Shown here piece by piece: positions 1-7,795 of a stretch of DNA of 64,000 nt. The first letter of the stretch is position 1. Every line of letters begins with the position of its first letter. The DNA comes from Bacteroidia bacterium (GTDB taxonomy: Bacteria; Bacteroidota; Bacteroidia; SXHM01). Below the pieces are notes generated by a model. The model worked only from the letters and a program-made list of their open reading frames with translations. It was not told the origin of the DNA and searched no databases. The stretch is taken from positions 279,746 to 343,745 of the forward strand of contig JAJVIC010000009.1 in the NCBI GenBank assembly GCA_022072225.1, in the 5' to 3' direction. Both the position numbers and the translations under genes were made by a program.

Positions 1-723
1 TCCGTCAGAAATGTCAATCATAGAAGTTGGCTGAACATTCAATTTTTTTAGCAATTCAATAATATCTTTTCGTGCTTCTGGTTTCAGTTGGCGTTCAAGA
101 ATATAATCGTGCCCTGCGATATCGGGTTGTATTTTCGGGTTTTCAAGAAAAATACGTTTCTCACGTTCCAATACTTGCAGGCCAAGATAAGCCGCGCCTA
201 AATCACCACTCACACAAATCAAATCATTCACTTTCGCGCCTGAACGAAACACTGCTTTGTCCTTTTCAACTTCACCGATTGCAGTAACAGAAATCACAAA
301 ACCCGAAGGAGAAGTAGTGGTATCGCCACCCACAACATCGACTTTGTATTTTTCACAGGCAAGGTAAACTCCTGCATAAAATTCTTCTAGTGCTTCCAGC
401 GAAAAACGATTGGAAACTGCAATGGAAATTAATACCTGCTTAGGAGTTGCATTCATCGCATACACATCCGAAACATTTACAACCACCGACTTATAGCCAA
501 GATGTTTCAGTGGAGTGTAAGACAAATCAAAGTGAACGCCTTCTACAAGCATGTCGGTTGTTGTTACCACTTGCTTGCCATTAAAATCAAGAACAGCAGC
601 ATCATCGCCAACACCTTTTACAGACGAAGGATTTTTCAGTTCAATAGTTTGTGTGAGGTGTTTTATCAGTCCGAACTCGCCAAGTGTACTTAGTTCGGTG
701 CGGTTGTTTGCGTTTTCTAACAT
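1..723 (-). CDS. thiL: Thiamine-monophosphate kinase (partial, C-terminus outside window)
   Basis: ThiL phosphorylates thiamine monophosphate to thiamine pyrophosphate with ATP, in the cytoplasm. The reverse strand is open from the ATG at 723 to the window edge (241 codons); the C-terminal part is missing. Visible family features are the N-terminal LGEFGLI segment, the metal-binding GVGDDAAV motif near residue 37, TTDMLVEGVHFD near residue 54 and VVGGDTT near residue 129, as in the AIR-synthase/ThiL fold. The gene is divergent from gmk across 60 bases. A -7 element lies only 4 bases before the ATG, so the mRNA may be leaderless or the start may lie slightly downstream. No other thiamine gene is visible. 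Confidence 0.9.
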   Translation of the reverse strand, partial: MLENANNRTELSTLGEFGLIKHLTQTIELKNPSSVKGVGDDAAVLDFNGKQVVTTTDMLVEGVHFDLSYTPLKHLGYKSVVVNVSDVYAMNATPKQVLISIAVSNRFSLEALEEFYAGVYLACEKYKVDVVGGDTTTSPSGFVISVTAIGEVEKDKAVFRSGAKVNDLICVSGDLGAAYLGLQVLEREKRIFLENPKIQPDIAGHDYILERQLKPEARKDIIELLKKLNVQPTSMIDISDG

Positions 724-724
724 G

Positions 725-765
725 GGGCAAAGATAGACGATGTGAAATATAAATTATCTTTGCCC
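725..765. promoter_or_regulatory. Mirrored divergent -7 elements between thiL and gmk
   Basis: GGGCAAAGATA (725-735) and TATCTTTGCCC (755-765) form a perfect 11-base inverted repeat with a 19-base spacer. Each arm contains TATCTTTG, a strict match to the Bacteroidota -7 consensus TAnnTTTG, reading outward to thiL (minus) and gmk (plus). Clear -33 TTTG elements are not visible. The symmetry may be a divergent promoter pair or a site for a dimeric regulator. Confidence 0.55.
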
Positions 766-783
766 ACCCAAAAATAAAACCCC

Positions 784-1368
784 GTGTCAACTTCAGGTAA
801 ACTCATCATATTTTCAGCACCTTCCGGTGCCGGAAAAACAACACTTGTCCGACACCTTTTGGAAATTCCAGCTTTAAATCTTGCATTCTCCGTTTCGGCT
901 ACCAGTCGCGCAAAGCGAGGTTATGAAGAAGATGGGAAAGATTATTTTTTTCTGACTGCTGAGGAGTTCAGTAAAAAGATAAAGAACCATGAATTTCTGG
1001 AATGGGAAGAAGTTTATAAAGATCAGTATTACGGCACGTTAAAGTCAGAAGTAGATGGTTTATTGAAAGCAGGAAAAAATGTAATCTTTGATATTGATGT
1101 GGAAGGCGGGCTAAACCTGAAGAAGATTTACGGGAAAGAGGCTTTAGCCATTTTTGTGAAACCACCCTCAATAAAACATCTTGAAGAAAGGCTGAATACC
1201 CGGTCTAGCGAAGACGAAGAAAGCCTTAAAACACGCTTAGAAAAAGCTGTTTCTGAATTGGAATACGCCCCCCAGTTTGATAAAGTCCTGCTGAATGATA
1301 AACTTGAAAAGGCGAAGAGAGACGCAGAAGTTTTTGTTTCAGATTTTCTTGGAATAAACCTTGACTAA
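784..1368 (+). CDS. gmk: Guanylate kinase
   Basis: Gmk catalyses ATP-dependent phosphorylation of GMP to GDP in purine nucleotide metabolism. The 194-aa product has the usual bacterial length. The P-loop SGAGKTT lies near residues 15-21, followed by the GMP-binding SATSRAKRGYEEDGKDYFF segment and the EFLEWEEVYKDQYYGT segment. The start is GTG at 784; no ATG lies before the P-loop, and a -7 element at 755-762 implies a short leader. The 3' end overlaps nadD by 8 bases, so the two genes are probably cotranscribed and translationally coupled. Confidence 0.95.
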   Translation: MSTSGKLIIFSAPSGAGKTTLVRHLLEIPALNLAFSVSATSRAKRGYEEDGKDYFFLTAEEFSKKIKNHEFLEWEEVYKDQYYGTLKSEVDGLLKAGKNVIFDIDVEGGLNLKKIYGKEALAIFVKPPSIKHLEERLNTRSSEDEESLKTRLEKAVSELEYAPQFDKVLLNDKLEKAKRDAEVFVSDFLGINLD

Positions 1369-1948
1369 GCAGAAAAAAATCGGATTATTCTTCGGTTCGT
1401 TTAACCCCGTTCATATCGGGCATACCGCAATTGCTGGTCATATGCTTGAATTTACTGATCTGGATGAGGTGTGGATGGTGGTTTCGCCTCACAATCCTTT
1501 GAAAAAGAAAGAAAGTTTGCTGAGTGACACACATCGCTTACGCCTTGTGCGTGAAGCTATTGGTGATAACACACGCATTAAAGCCAGCAATATCGAATTC
1601 AAGCTACCACAACCAAATTATACTATTGATACACTTGCTTACCTGCGTGAAAAACACCCCGCTCATAAGTTTGTGCTGATTATGGGCACCGATAACCTTC
1701 AAAATCTTCATAAATGGAAGAATTATGAGCAAATATTGACAAATTACTCAGTTTATGCTTACAAAAGACCGGGGTTTGACAGTGGTAAGTTTGCCAATCA
1801 TCCTTCGGTAACAATAACCGATGCGCCTTTGATGGAAATCTCGTCCAGCTTTATACGGCAAGCTATTAAGGATAAAAAAGATATGCGCTATCTTTTAGCA
1901 CCAAACGTCTGGCAATACATCAAAGAAATGCATTTTTATGAAAAGTGA
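1361..1948 (+). CDS. nadD: Nicotinate-nucleotide adenylyltransferase
   Basis: NadD adenylates nicotinate mononucleotide to deamido-NAD in NAD biosynthesis. The product has 195 residues. The nucleotidyltransferase motif GSFNPVHIGH is near residues 12-21, and the second signature ISSSFIRQAI is near residue 160, both typical of NadD. Translation probably begins at TTG 1361, inside the last codons of gmk; no ATG is available before the GSFNP motif. The gmk-nadD overlap indicates a two-gene operon. Confidence 0.93.
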   Translation: MTKQKKIGLFFGSFNPVHIGHTAIAGHMLEFTDLDEVWMVVSPHNPLKKKESLLSDTHRLRLVREAIGDNTRIKASNIEFKLPQPNYTIDTLAYLREKHPAHKFVLIMGTDNLQNLHKWKNYEQILTNYSVYAYKRPGFDSGKFANHPSVTITDAPLMEISSSFIRQAIKDKKDMRYLLAPNVWQYIKEMHFYEK

Positions 1949-1958
1949 GCAGGAACTG

Positions 1959-1988
1959 TTTGCTTTCTTCAAAATGTTTCTATATTTG
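1959..1988 (+). promoter_or_regulatory. rpsT promoter (TTTG, 18 bases, TATATTTG)
   Basis: TTTG at 1959-1962 and TATATTTG at 1981-1988 are separated by 18 bases, a full match to the Bacteroidota housekeeping promoter consensus. It lies just after nadD and gives rpsT its own transcript with a leader of about 90 bases. Confidence 0.75.
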
Positions 1989-1991
1989 CAG

Positions 1992-2069
1992 CCCCTTTGG
2001 AAAAAAGAAGGGGTTATTGGTTAATAGTTATTAGAAAAAACGATTAACAAATAACAAATAACAAATAAC
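1992..2069 (+). promoter_or_regulatory. Structured 5' leader of rpsT
   Basis: Two hairpins can form between the promoter and the S20 start. The first pairs CCCCTT (1992-1997) with AAGGGG (2008-2013). The second pairs the 13 bases at 2013-2025 with 2043-2055, with one mismatch and a 17-base loop. AAATAAC is repeated three times in tandem (2049-2069), so the GTTATT segments at 2013 and 2027 can pair in alternative registers. A role in autoregulation by S20 is an inference. Confidence 0.45.
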
Positions 2070-2083
2070 TTTTTAAAAACACA

Positions 2084-2338
2084 ATGGCAAATCATAAATC
2101 ATCGGAAAAGCGCATCAGATCTAACGAGGCGAAACATCAGACCAACAAATATCAGGTTAAATCAACTCGTACGGTTATAAAAAAACTAAGAACAACAACT
2201 GATAAGAAAGAAGCAGTTGCATTGCTTCCAAAAGTTAAATCAATGCTGGATAAACTGGCTAAAAAGAACGTTATCCACAAAAATAAAGCTTCTAACCTGA
2301 AGTCTAAATTGACTAAACAGGTTGCTGCACTGAAATAA
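2084..2338 (+). CDS. rpsT: 30S ribosomal protein S20
   Basis: S20 binds 16S rRNA at the base of the small subunit. The 84-aa, strongly basic product begins [12 protein letters not shown] and has the family's Lys-rich helices ([18 protein letters not shown], then [30 protein letters not shown]). Length and pattern are typical. No Shine-Dalgarno sequence precedes the ATG; the upstream bases are A/T-rich. The gene stands alone, with its own promoter and structured leader and a strong terminator at 2361. Confidence 0.97.
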   Translation: MANHKSSEKRIRSNEAKHQTNKYQVKSTRTVIKKLRTTTDKKEAVALLPKVKSMLDKLAKKNVIHKNKASNLKSKLTKQVAALK

Positions 2339-2360
2339 TTTATTTCTTTCGATTACCTAT

Positions 2361-2396
2361 AAAAAGCCCCTTGCCAAAAGCGAGGGGCTTTTTAAT
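2361..2396 (+). terminator. Rho-independent terminator after rpsT
   Basis: AAAAAGCCCC (2361-2370) pairs perfectly with GGGGCTTTTT (2384-2393), giving a 10-bp stem with a 13-base loop and a T-rich tail. It separates rpsT from radC. Confidence 0.85.
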
Positions 2397-2416
2397 TTTA
2401 ATACTTTAGTGGCGCA

Positions 2417-3115
2417 ATGCAGCAATACGAAAACAAACTCAGTATTAAGTCATGGGCTGAAGCCGATCGGCCGCGAGAAAAATTGCTTTTGAAAGGAAAA
2501 TCATCCCTCTCAGAGGCCGAGTTGATGGCCATATTAATTGGCTCAGGGAATACAGAGGAAAGTGCAGTAGAGCTTTCAAAAAGAATTCTTAATTCTGTGG
2601 AGAATAACCTTGTTGAACTTGGCAAACTGGATGTGAATGACCTCAGTAAGTTCAAAGGAATAGGCGAAGCAAAAGCCATTAGCATAATAGCTGCTCTTGA
2701 GCTGGGTCGCAGACGAAACGAACAAACAACTCCAGAACGGGAAAGCATAACTTCCAGCAGGCAGGCTTTTAACTTAATGCATCCCTTACTTGCTGATTTG
2801 CCGCATGAAGAATTCTGGCTCATATTTCTTAACAGGGCAAACAAGGTAATTAAGAAACAAGCAATAAGTAAAGGGGGTGTGTCTGGAACAGTTGTCGATG
2901 CAAAAATGGTTTTTAAACCTGCAGTTGAAAACCTTGCATCCTCTCTTATTTTGTGTCATAACCATCCTTCGGGCAACCGCGTTCCAAGTCAGGAAGACAT
3001 TGTGCTGACCAGAAAAATAAAAGATGCAGGAAGGTCATTGGATATTAGTGTTCACGATCATATCATTATTGCTAACGATACCTATTACAGTTTTGCTGAC
3101 GAAGGATTATTATAA
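2417..3115 (+). CDS. radC: RadC-family JAB/MPN domain protein
   Basis: RadC proteins carry a C-terminal MPN/JAMM metalloprotease-like domain; despite the name, a DNA-repair role is not well established. The 232-aa product has the N-terminal UPF0758/HhH segment (SWAEADRPREKLL, then LSKFKGIGEAKAISI near residue 78) and the JAMM signature HNHPSG with a downstream PSxxD (about residues 177-193). The length is usual for the family. wecB follows 3 bases after the stop, so radC may be the first gene of the glycan operon, though the functional link is unclear. Confidence 0.92.
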   Translation: MQQYENKLSIKSWAEADRPREKLLLKGKSSLSEAELMAILIGSGNTEESAVELSKRILNSVENNLVELGKLDVNDLSKFKGIGEAKAISIIAALELGRRRNEQTTPERESITSSRQAFNLMHPLLADLPHEEFWLIFLNRANKVIKKQAISKGGVSGTVVDAKMVFKPAVENLASSLILCHNHPSGNRVPSQEDIVLTRKIKDAGRSLDISVHDHIIIANDTYYSFADEGLL

Positions 3116-3118
3116 TTT

Positions 3119-4273
3119 ATGCTGAAGATTTTTACCATAGTGGGCGCGCGCCCGCAGATAATTAAAGCCGCTGCAATCAGCAGGCAGGTGAGAACAATTT
3201 TTAAAGGGAAAATCGAGGAAGTGATTATCCACACGGGACAGCATTATGACGAGAATATGTCGCAGGTGTTTTTTGATGAAATGGAAATTCCTAAACCTGA
3301 TTTCAACCTCAATATCGGGTCAGGAACACACGGAAGCCAGACCGCAAAAATGATTGAAGGGATTGAAAAATTGTTGTTAGAGCATAAACCCGATGCATTG
3401 ATAATTTACGGTGATACCAATTCAACCTTAGCAGGTGCAATTGCCGCTTCGAAAATTCATATTCCGGTGGTTCATATTGAGGCGGGCTTGCGTTCTTATA
3501 ATAAAGCAATGCCGGAGGAAATCAACCGTATTTTAGCTGACCATGTTTCTACCCTGTTGTTCTCGCCAACGAAAACAGGTTATACAAATCTGTTGCGCGA
3601 AGGCTTTGAAGACACTGAAAAATCAGGCAGAACAAAGTTTGATAAAGACCATCCCGGCATTTTTCATTGCGGTGATGTGATGTATGACAATACCTTGTTT
3701 TTTGCTGAAATGGCAGAGAAGAAATCTGCTGCGTTGCAGCAAAACAATCTTACTGCGGGAAATTTTGTTTTAGTAACTATTCACCGCCCCAGCAATACTG
3801 ATAACCAGGCACGATTAACCCCAATTCTCGAAGCACTGAATGAGATCACTAATGAACAAAATGTTGAAATGATTTTGCCGCTTCATCCAAGGACATTAAA
3901 GATGCTTGGAAACGCAGAGTATACAGGCATTTATGAAGCACTTAAAAAAAATAACAGAATAAAAATTATTCCGCCTGCTTCGTTTTTTGATATGATTGTT
4001 CTTGGGAAAAATGCAAAACTGATAATCACCGATTCGGGAGGAGTACAGAAAGAAGCTTATTTCTTCAAAAAACCGTCAATTGTTTTGCGCCCTGAAACCG
4101 AGTGGAAAGAGATTGTTGAAAATGGCACCGCAATTATTGCTGATGCTGACAAACAAAAAATAAAATCAGCCTATCATTATTTTTCTTTAAAAAATGACAT
4201 GAGTTTCCCTGAAGTTTTTGGTGACGGGAAAGCTGCTGAATTCATTTGCAAAAAAATGCTTGAATTGCTTTGA
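3119..4273 (+). CDS. wecB: UDP-N-acetylglucosamine 2-epimerase (non-hydrolysing)
   Basis: The enzyme interconverts UDP-GlcNAc and UDP-ManNAc, supplying ManNAc-type sugars for surface polysaccharide. The 384-aa product opens with the family signature VGARPQIIKAA, followed by HTGQHYDENMS, GDTNSTLAGA, HIEAGLRSYN and MPEEINR. The UDP-binding C-terminal half has HPRT and TDSGGVQKEA. It is followed almost directly by a polysaccharide deacetylase and a FemAB/GNAT-like protein, consistent with envelope glycan synthesis. Confidence 0.93.
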   Translation: MLKIFTIVGARPQIIKAAAISRQVRTIFKGKIEEVIIHTGQHYDENMSQVFFDEMEIPKPDFNLNIGSGTHGSQTAKMIEGIEKLLLEHKPDALIIYGDTNSTLAGAIAASKIHIPVVHIEAGLRSYNKAMPEEINRILADHVSTLLFSPTKTGYTNLLREGFEDTEKSGRTKFDKDHPGIFHCGDVMYDNTLFFAEMAEKKSAALQQNNLTAGNFVLVTIHRPSNTDNQARLTPILEALNEITNEQNVEMILPLHPRTLKMLGNAEYTGIYEALKKNNRIKIIPPASFFDMIVLGKNAKLIITDSGGVQKEAYFFKKPSIVLRPETEWKEIVENGTAIIADADKQKIKSAYHYFSLKNDMSFPEVFGDGKAAEFICKKMLELL

Positions 4274-4274
4274 C

Positions 4275-5576
4275 ATGTTGATATATACTCAGCGAATTAC
4301 CCCGCGACTCGAATACATTTTTAAGCATATTTTTACTGAAATGTTAGGCCTTTCTTATACGCTAGTTACGGATGAGGAAGCGTTTGCTAAAAGCGAAATA
4401 CCGAAGATAAGTTATGCTTATAATCCTGTTGCAGATGAACTTTTTTTTCAGGCAAAAAACCTATTGTTCGAGACAGGAATAAATGAACAAAACATAAGTG
4501 TTATTGATTGGGAAAACACCAAAGCTTTTTTTTCAACAGGTAAAAAGTCTGCCTTACCCTTTGACCCTTTTGCAGCTTCCTTTTTTTTATTGAGCCGCTA
4601 CGAAGAATGTCTTCCGCACAGGCGTGATCATTACGATCGATTTGAAGCAAAAGAAAGTATTGCATATCAAAATGGCTTTTTGAAAAAACCCGTTGTAAAT
4701 ATCTGGGTAAAGAAGATTAAAGACCTAATAAAAGAACGATTCCCAACTCTGCAATTCAAAGAAAGCGCATACCAATATCTTTCTACGATAGATATTGATA
4801 ATGCCTATGCTTACAAACGCAAAGGCTTGTTAAGAACTGCCGGAGCAATTGGGAATGACATTTTTTCATTCAACATACCACAACTGAAAGAACGGATAAA
4901 AGTATTGGCAGGTATGCTGCAGGACCCTTATGATACGTATGATTATCAGTTCGAATTACAAGTGAAATATAATTTCAGGCCGTTGTATTTTTTTCTGCTT
5001 GCCGATTATGATGTGAATGATAAAAATGTTCCATATCATAATCGCAAGTTTCAGTCACTCATTAAATCGATTGCAGACAGAGCCGATGTAGGAATTCATC
5101 CTTCCTTTAATTCCAATAAATTGACTGAAAAAATTGAATTGGAAATTGATCGACTATCGGATATAGTTCACCGCGAAATAACAAAGAGCAGACAACACTT
5201 TTTGATTTTGCATTTTCCTAAAACATATCGTAACCTTATTGACCTGGATATTACGGATGAATACAGCATGGGATATGCACAGGAAACCGGGTTTCGTGCC
5301 GGTATTTGCACTCCTTTTTATTTTTATGATCTTGATTTGGAAACTGCAACCAAACTGAAAGTACATCCTTTCACGGTGATGGATGCCACACTGAAATATT
5401 ATATGAAGTTTGAACCGGATGCAGCTATTGAACATGTGAAGGAGATGGTGCATCAGGTGAAAGCGGTTGATGGAACATTTATAAGTCTATGGCATAATGA
5501 AACACTGAGCGAAAAAGATCAGTGGCAGGGATGGAGAAAAGTTTATGAAGAAACTATTAAAGCAGCTATTTCCTGA
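4275..5576 (+). CDS. Polysaccharide deacetylase family protein
   Basis: A predicted carbohydrate esterase 4-like deacetylase of about 433 residues that probably removes acetyl groups from a glycan. Visible motifs are TIDIDNAY (metal-binding Asp segment, near residue 173), ADVGIHPSFNSN (metal His, near residue 273) and a C-terminal SLWHNET segment. The N-terminal region resembles the extension common in Bacteroidota homologues (DUF7033-like, from memory). I chose ATG 4275, two bases after the wecB stop; the longer frame from 4218 would run inside wecB. The stop overlaps the next start by one base. Confidence 0.8.
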   Translation: MLIYTQRITPRLEYIFKHIFTEMLGLSYTLVTDEEAFAKSEIPKISYAYNPVADELFFQAKNLLFETGINEQNISVIDWENTKAFFSTGKKSALPFDPFAASFFLLSRYEECLPHRRDHYDRFEAKESIAYQNGFLKKPVVNIWVKKIKDLIKERFPTLQFKESAYQYLSTIDIDNAYAYKRKGLLRTAGAIGNDIFSFNIPQLKERIKVLAGMLQDPYDTYDYQFELQVKYNFRPLYFFLLADYDVNDKNVPYHNRKFQSLIKSIADRADVGIHPSFNSNKLTEKIELEIDRLSDIVHREITKSRQHFLILHFPKTYRNLIDLDITDEYSMGYAQETGFRAGICTPFYFYDLDLETATKLKVHPFTVMDATLKYYMKFEPDAAIEHVKEMVHQVKAVDGTFISLWHNETLSEKDQWQGWRKVYEETIKAAIS

Positions 5577-6490
5577 TGGTTCAATATGTCTTGCACGGAA
5601 ATATTGATCGTAAAAAGTGGGATGAATGCATCGCTCGTTCATTCAACGGAATTGCCTATGCGTACTCATGGTATTTAGATATTGTTTCACCAAATTGGGA
5701 TGCGTTGATCAAGGATGACTACAAGAGTGTAATGCCGCTAACATGGAGAAAAAAATACGGGATAAAGTATTTGTATCAGCCCTTTTTTACACAACAATTA
5801 GGCGTTTTTTCTGTTGAGAAATCAGACACATACTTGGTAAAGAATTTTTTGGAAGCGATTCCTAAACAATTTCAATTTATTGAAATCAATCTCAATACAT
5901 TCAATTTATCTGAATTTTCAGACATACCGGTTAAGGCAAACCTTACGCACGAATTGGATCTCATAGAATCGTATGAAATCATTGCAAAAAATTATTCCGA
6001 GAACCTGAAACGTAATCTAAAAAAAGCAGCGAATAACAAGCTGAAAATGAATTTTGTTAATCAACCTGAAGCGGTCATAAAACTCTTTAAACAAAACAGA
6101 GGGGCAACTATATCAAATCTTAAAGAGGCGGATTACAAAACACTGAGCGTATTGATGGAGCAGGCAATTAAGAGGGGTAAGGGACAGATAATACATGTAT
6201 TAAATGAAGTAAACGATTTATGTGCTGGCGCATTTTTTATAGAGAGCAACAACAAGGTTGTTTTTCTTTTTTCGGGTTTGAGTGAAGAAGGCAAAAAGCT
6301 TACTGCTATGCCTTTTTTAATTGATTCATTTATCCGTGAAAATGCGGGTAAAAACATAACACTTGATTTTGAAGGCTCCAATGATGCCAATCTTGCACGT
6401 TTCTACAAAAGTTTTGGTTCAAAAGAATGTTTTTACAAACGGGTAAGAATAAACAGGCTTCCATTTCCTATCAATAAATTGAAACGTTGA
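5576..6490 (+). CDS. FemAB/GNAT-like acyltransferase, putative
   Basis: A 304-aa cytoplasmic protein whose layout resembles the FemAB-like/GNAT family: an N-terminal half with YAYSWYLDIVSPNWDALI, a central basic stretch (ENLKRNLKKAANNKLK) and a C-terminal GNAT-like half with LCAGAFFIESNNKVVFLFSG and LDFEGSNDANLARFYKSFGS. Homologues often lie in polysaccharide clusters, where they may transfer amino acids or acyl groups to a glycan. Its start overlaps the deacetylase stop by one base (TGATG), indicating translational coupling. The substrate cannot be read from the sequence. Confidence 0.65.
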   Translation: MVQYVLHGNIDRKKWDECIARSFNGIAYAYSWYLDIVSPNWDALIKDDYKSVMPLTWRKKYGIKYLYQPFFTQQLGVFSVEKSDTYLVKNFLEAIPKQFQFIEINLNTFNLSEFSDIPVKANLTHELDLIESYEIIAKNYSENLKRNLKKAANNKLKMNFVNQPEAVIKLFKQNRGATISNLKEADYKTLSVLMEQAIKRGKGQIIHVLNEVNDLCAGAFFIESNNKVVFLFSGLSEEGKKLTAMPFLIDSFIRENAGKNITLDFEGSNDANLARFYKSFGSKECFYKRVRINRLPFPINKLKR

Positions 6491-6560
6491 ATATGATTCA
6501 TGTCATTGTGGGCAAATGTTATAAATTCCTATTTTCACAACATCAGAAAAAACAAAAATT

Positions 6561-7208
6561 ATGGTAAATATTTTAGGCAACAGAAATTCATTAGTTGATC
6601 AGTATATTGGCGAACTGCGCAATGTTGAAATTCAAAATGACTCACTGAGATTTCGCAGAAATTTGGAGCGTTTGGGCGAAATTTTCGCTTACGAAATAAG
6701 TAAAACTCTCGAGTGGAAAAATAAAGACATCACCACGCCTTTGGGAATTGCCTCCGTTCCTAATTTGGTTGAACAGCCTGTTTTAGGAACAATACTACGC
6801 GCAGGTTTGCCATTGCATAACGGCATGTTAAACTATTTTGACGGTGCTGAGAACAGTTTTATTTCAGCATACCGCAGACACCATAAAGACGGCACTTTTG
6901 ATGTCCATGTGGAATACCTTGCCTGTCCCTCGTTGCAGGATAAAACACTTATTCTCTGCGATCCTATGCTGGCTACCGGAACTTCTCTGGTGCTTTCTTA
7001 CAAAGCCATGATACACCGAGGAATTCCAAGACATACGCACATTGTGTCACTTATTGCCAGTGCAGAGGCTGTTAATTATGTAAAACTGCATATGCCCTCC
7101 AACATAACAATATGGATTGGAGCCGTTGACGAGGAACTTACCGCACAATCCTATATTGTTCCCGGTTTGGGCGATGCTGGCGACCTTGCTTTTGGGGTTA
7201 AAATCTAA
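6561..7208 (+). CDS. upp: Uracil phosphoribosyltransferase
   Basis: Upp salvages uracil, combining it with PRPP to give UMP. The 215-aa product shows the PRPP-binding loop LCDPMLATGTSL (about residues 133-144) and the C-terminal uracil-binding PGLGDAGDLAFG. LRAGLPLHNGML is also family-typical. Upstream, TTG (6506) and a degenerate TATTTTCA (6530) could be a promoter but the match is weak. The gene appears monocistronic. Confidence 0.93.
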   Translation: MVNILGNRNSLVDQYIGELRNVEIQNDSLRFRRNLERLGEIFAYEISKTLEWKNKDITTPLGIASVPNLVEQPVLGTILRAGLPLHNGMLNYFDGAENSFISAYRRHHKDGTFDVHVEYLACPSLQDKTLILCDPMLATGTSLVLSYKAMIHRGIPRHTHIVSLIASAEAVNYVKLHMPSNITIWIGAVDEELTAQSYIVPGLGDAGDLAFGVKI

Positions 7209-7315
7209 TTATTTTCCACAGCCGGCACTATGTTTTCGGCAGTTCATCGAAAATAAGAACGAAAGGGGTAATTGTGCGTTAAAATTGGCATCCTTTTTCA
7301 AAAGTGTTTATATAG

Positions 7316-7795
7316 TTGGAACAGTTACTCAAATTATTATCGCTCGCATTTGTAAGCTCGCTTAAGTTTGCGGCTTCGCCTTTTGCAGCGTTGGGTTATG
7401 ACCTGAACTATATTCAAACTTTTCTCACCACTACAACAGGCGGTATACTTGGAGTACTGTTTTTCTTTTATGGCAGTAAATACATTGTTCAGTGGTTTAC
7501 AAATTATAAAAATCAGTTATTCTTTTTGTTTGGCGTAAACCGCAGAAGTCAAGAAGATGAATTATTGCCCGAGCGTAAAAAGGTTTTCACATGGAAGAAT
7601 AAATTAATTGTTCTTACCGTAAGACGTTTTGGTTTGGTGGGTATTGCTTTACTCACGCCAACATTACTCTCCATTCCTGTGGGCACAATCATAGCAGCTC
7701 GCTATTTCCGTAATCCGCGCAGAGTAGTTGGATATCTTTGTGCTTCAGTTGTGCTGTGGTCGCTGATACTGTCTTCGGCAGTAGTTATTTTCTAA
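7316..7795 (+). CDS. Small integral membrane protein of unknown function
   Basis: A 159-aa protein with hydrophobic segments near residues 4-24, 34-52, 103-125 and 136-157, separated by a basic cytoplasmic-looking loop (NRRSQEDELLPERKKVFTWKNK). The block RFGLVGIALLTPTLLSIPVGTIIAARYFR resembles the small multidrug-export/SNARE-associated type of membrane protein, but I would not assign a function. The start is probably TTG 7316, as no ATG is nearby. The next gene starts directly after its stop codon, so the two are likely cotranscribed. Confidence 0.65.
   Translation: MEQLLKLLSLAFVSSLKFAASPFAALGYDLNYIQTFLTTTTGGILGVLFFFYGSKYIVQWFTNYKNQLFFLFGVNRRSQEDELLPERKKVFTWKNKLIVLTVRRFGLVGIALLTPTLLSIPVGTIIAARYFRNPRRVVGYLCASVVLWSLILSSAVVIF

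Noticed and set aside
2049-2069. Tandem AAATAAC units considered as a CRISPR-like or microsatellite array
   Set aside because: Seven-base units without spacers in an mRNA leader; better explained as part of the hairpin structure.
4218-4274. Upstream extension of the deacetylase frame
   Set aside because: It overlaps the wecB coding end by 56 bases; ATG 4275 gives a normal N-terminus and tight spacing.
7117-7365. 82-codon plus-strand frame after upp
   Set aside because: It starts inside upp in another frame and shows no coding-like pattern or motif.
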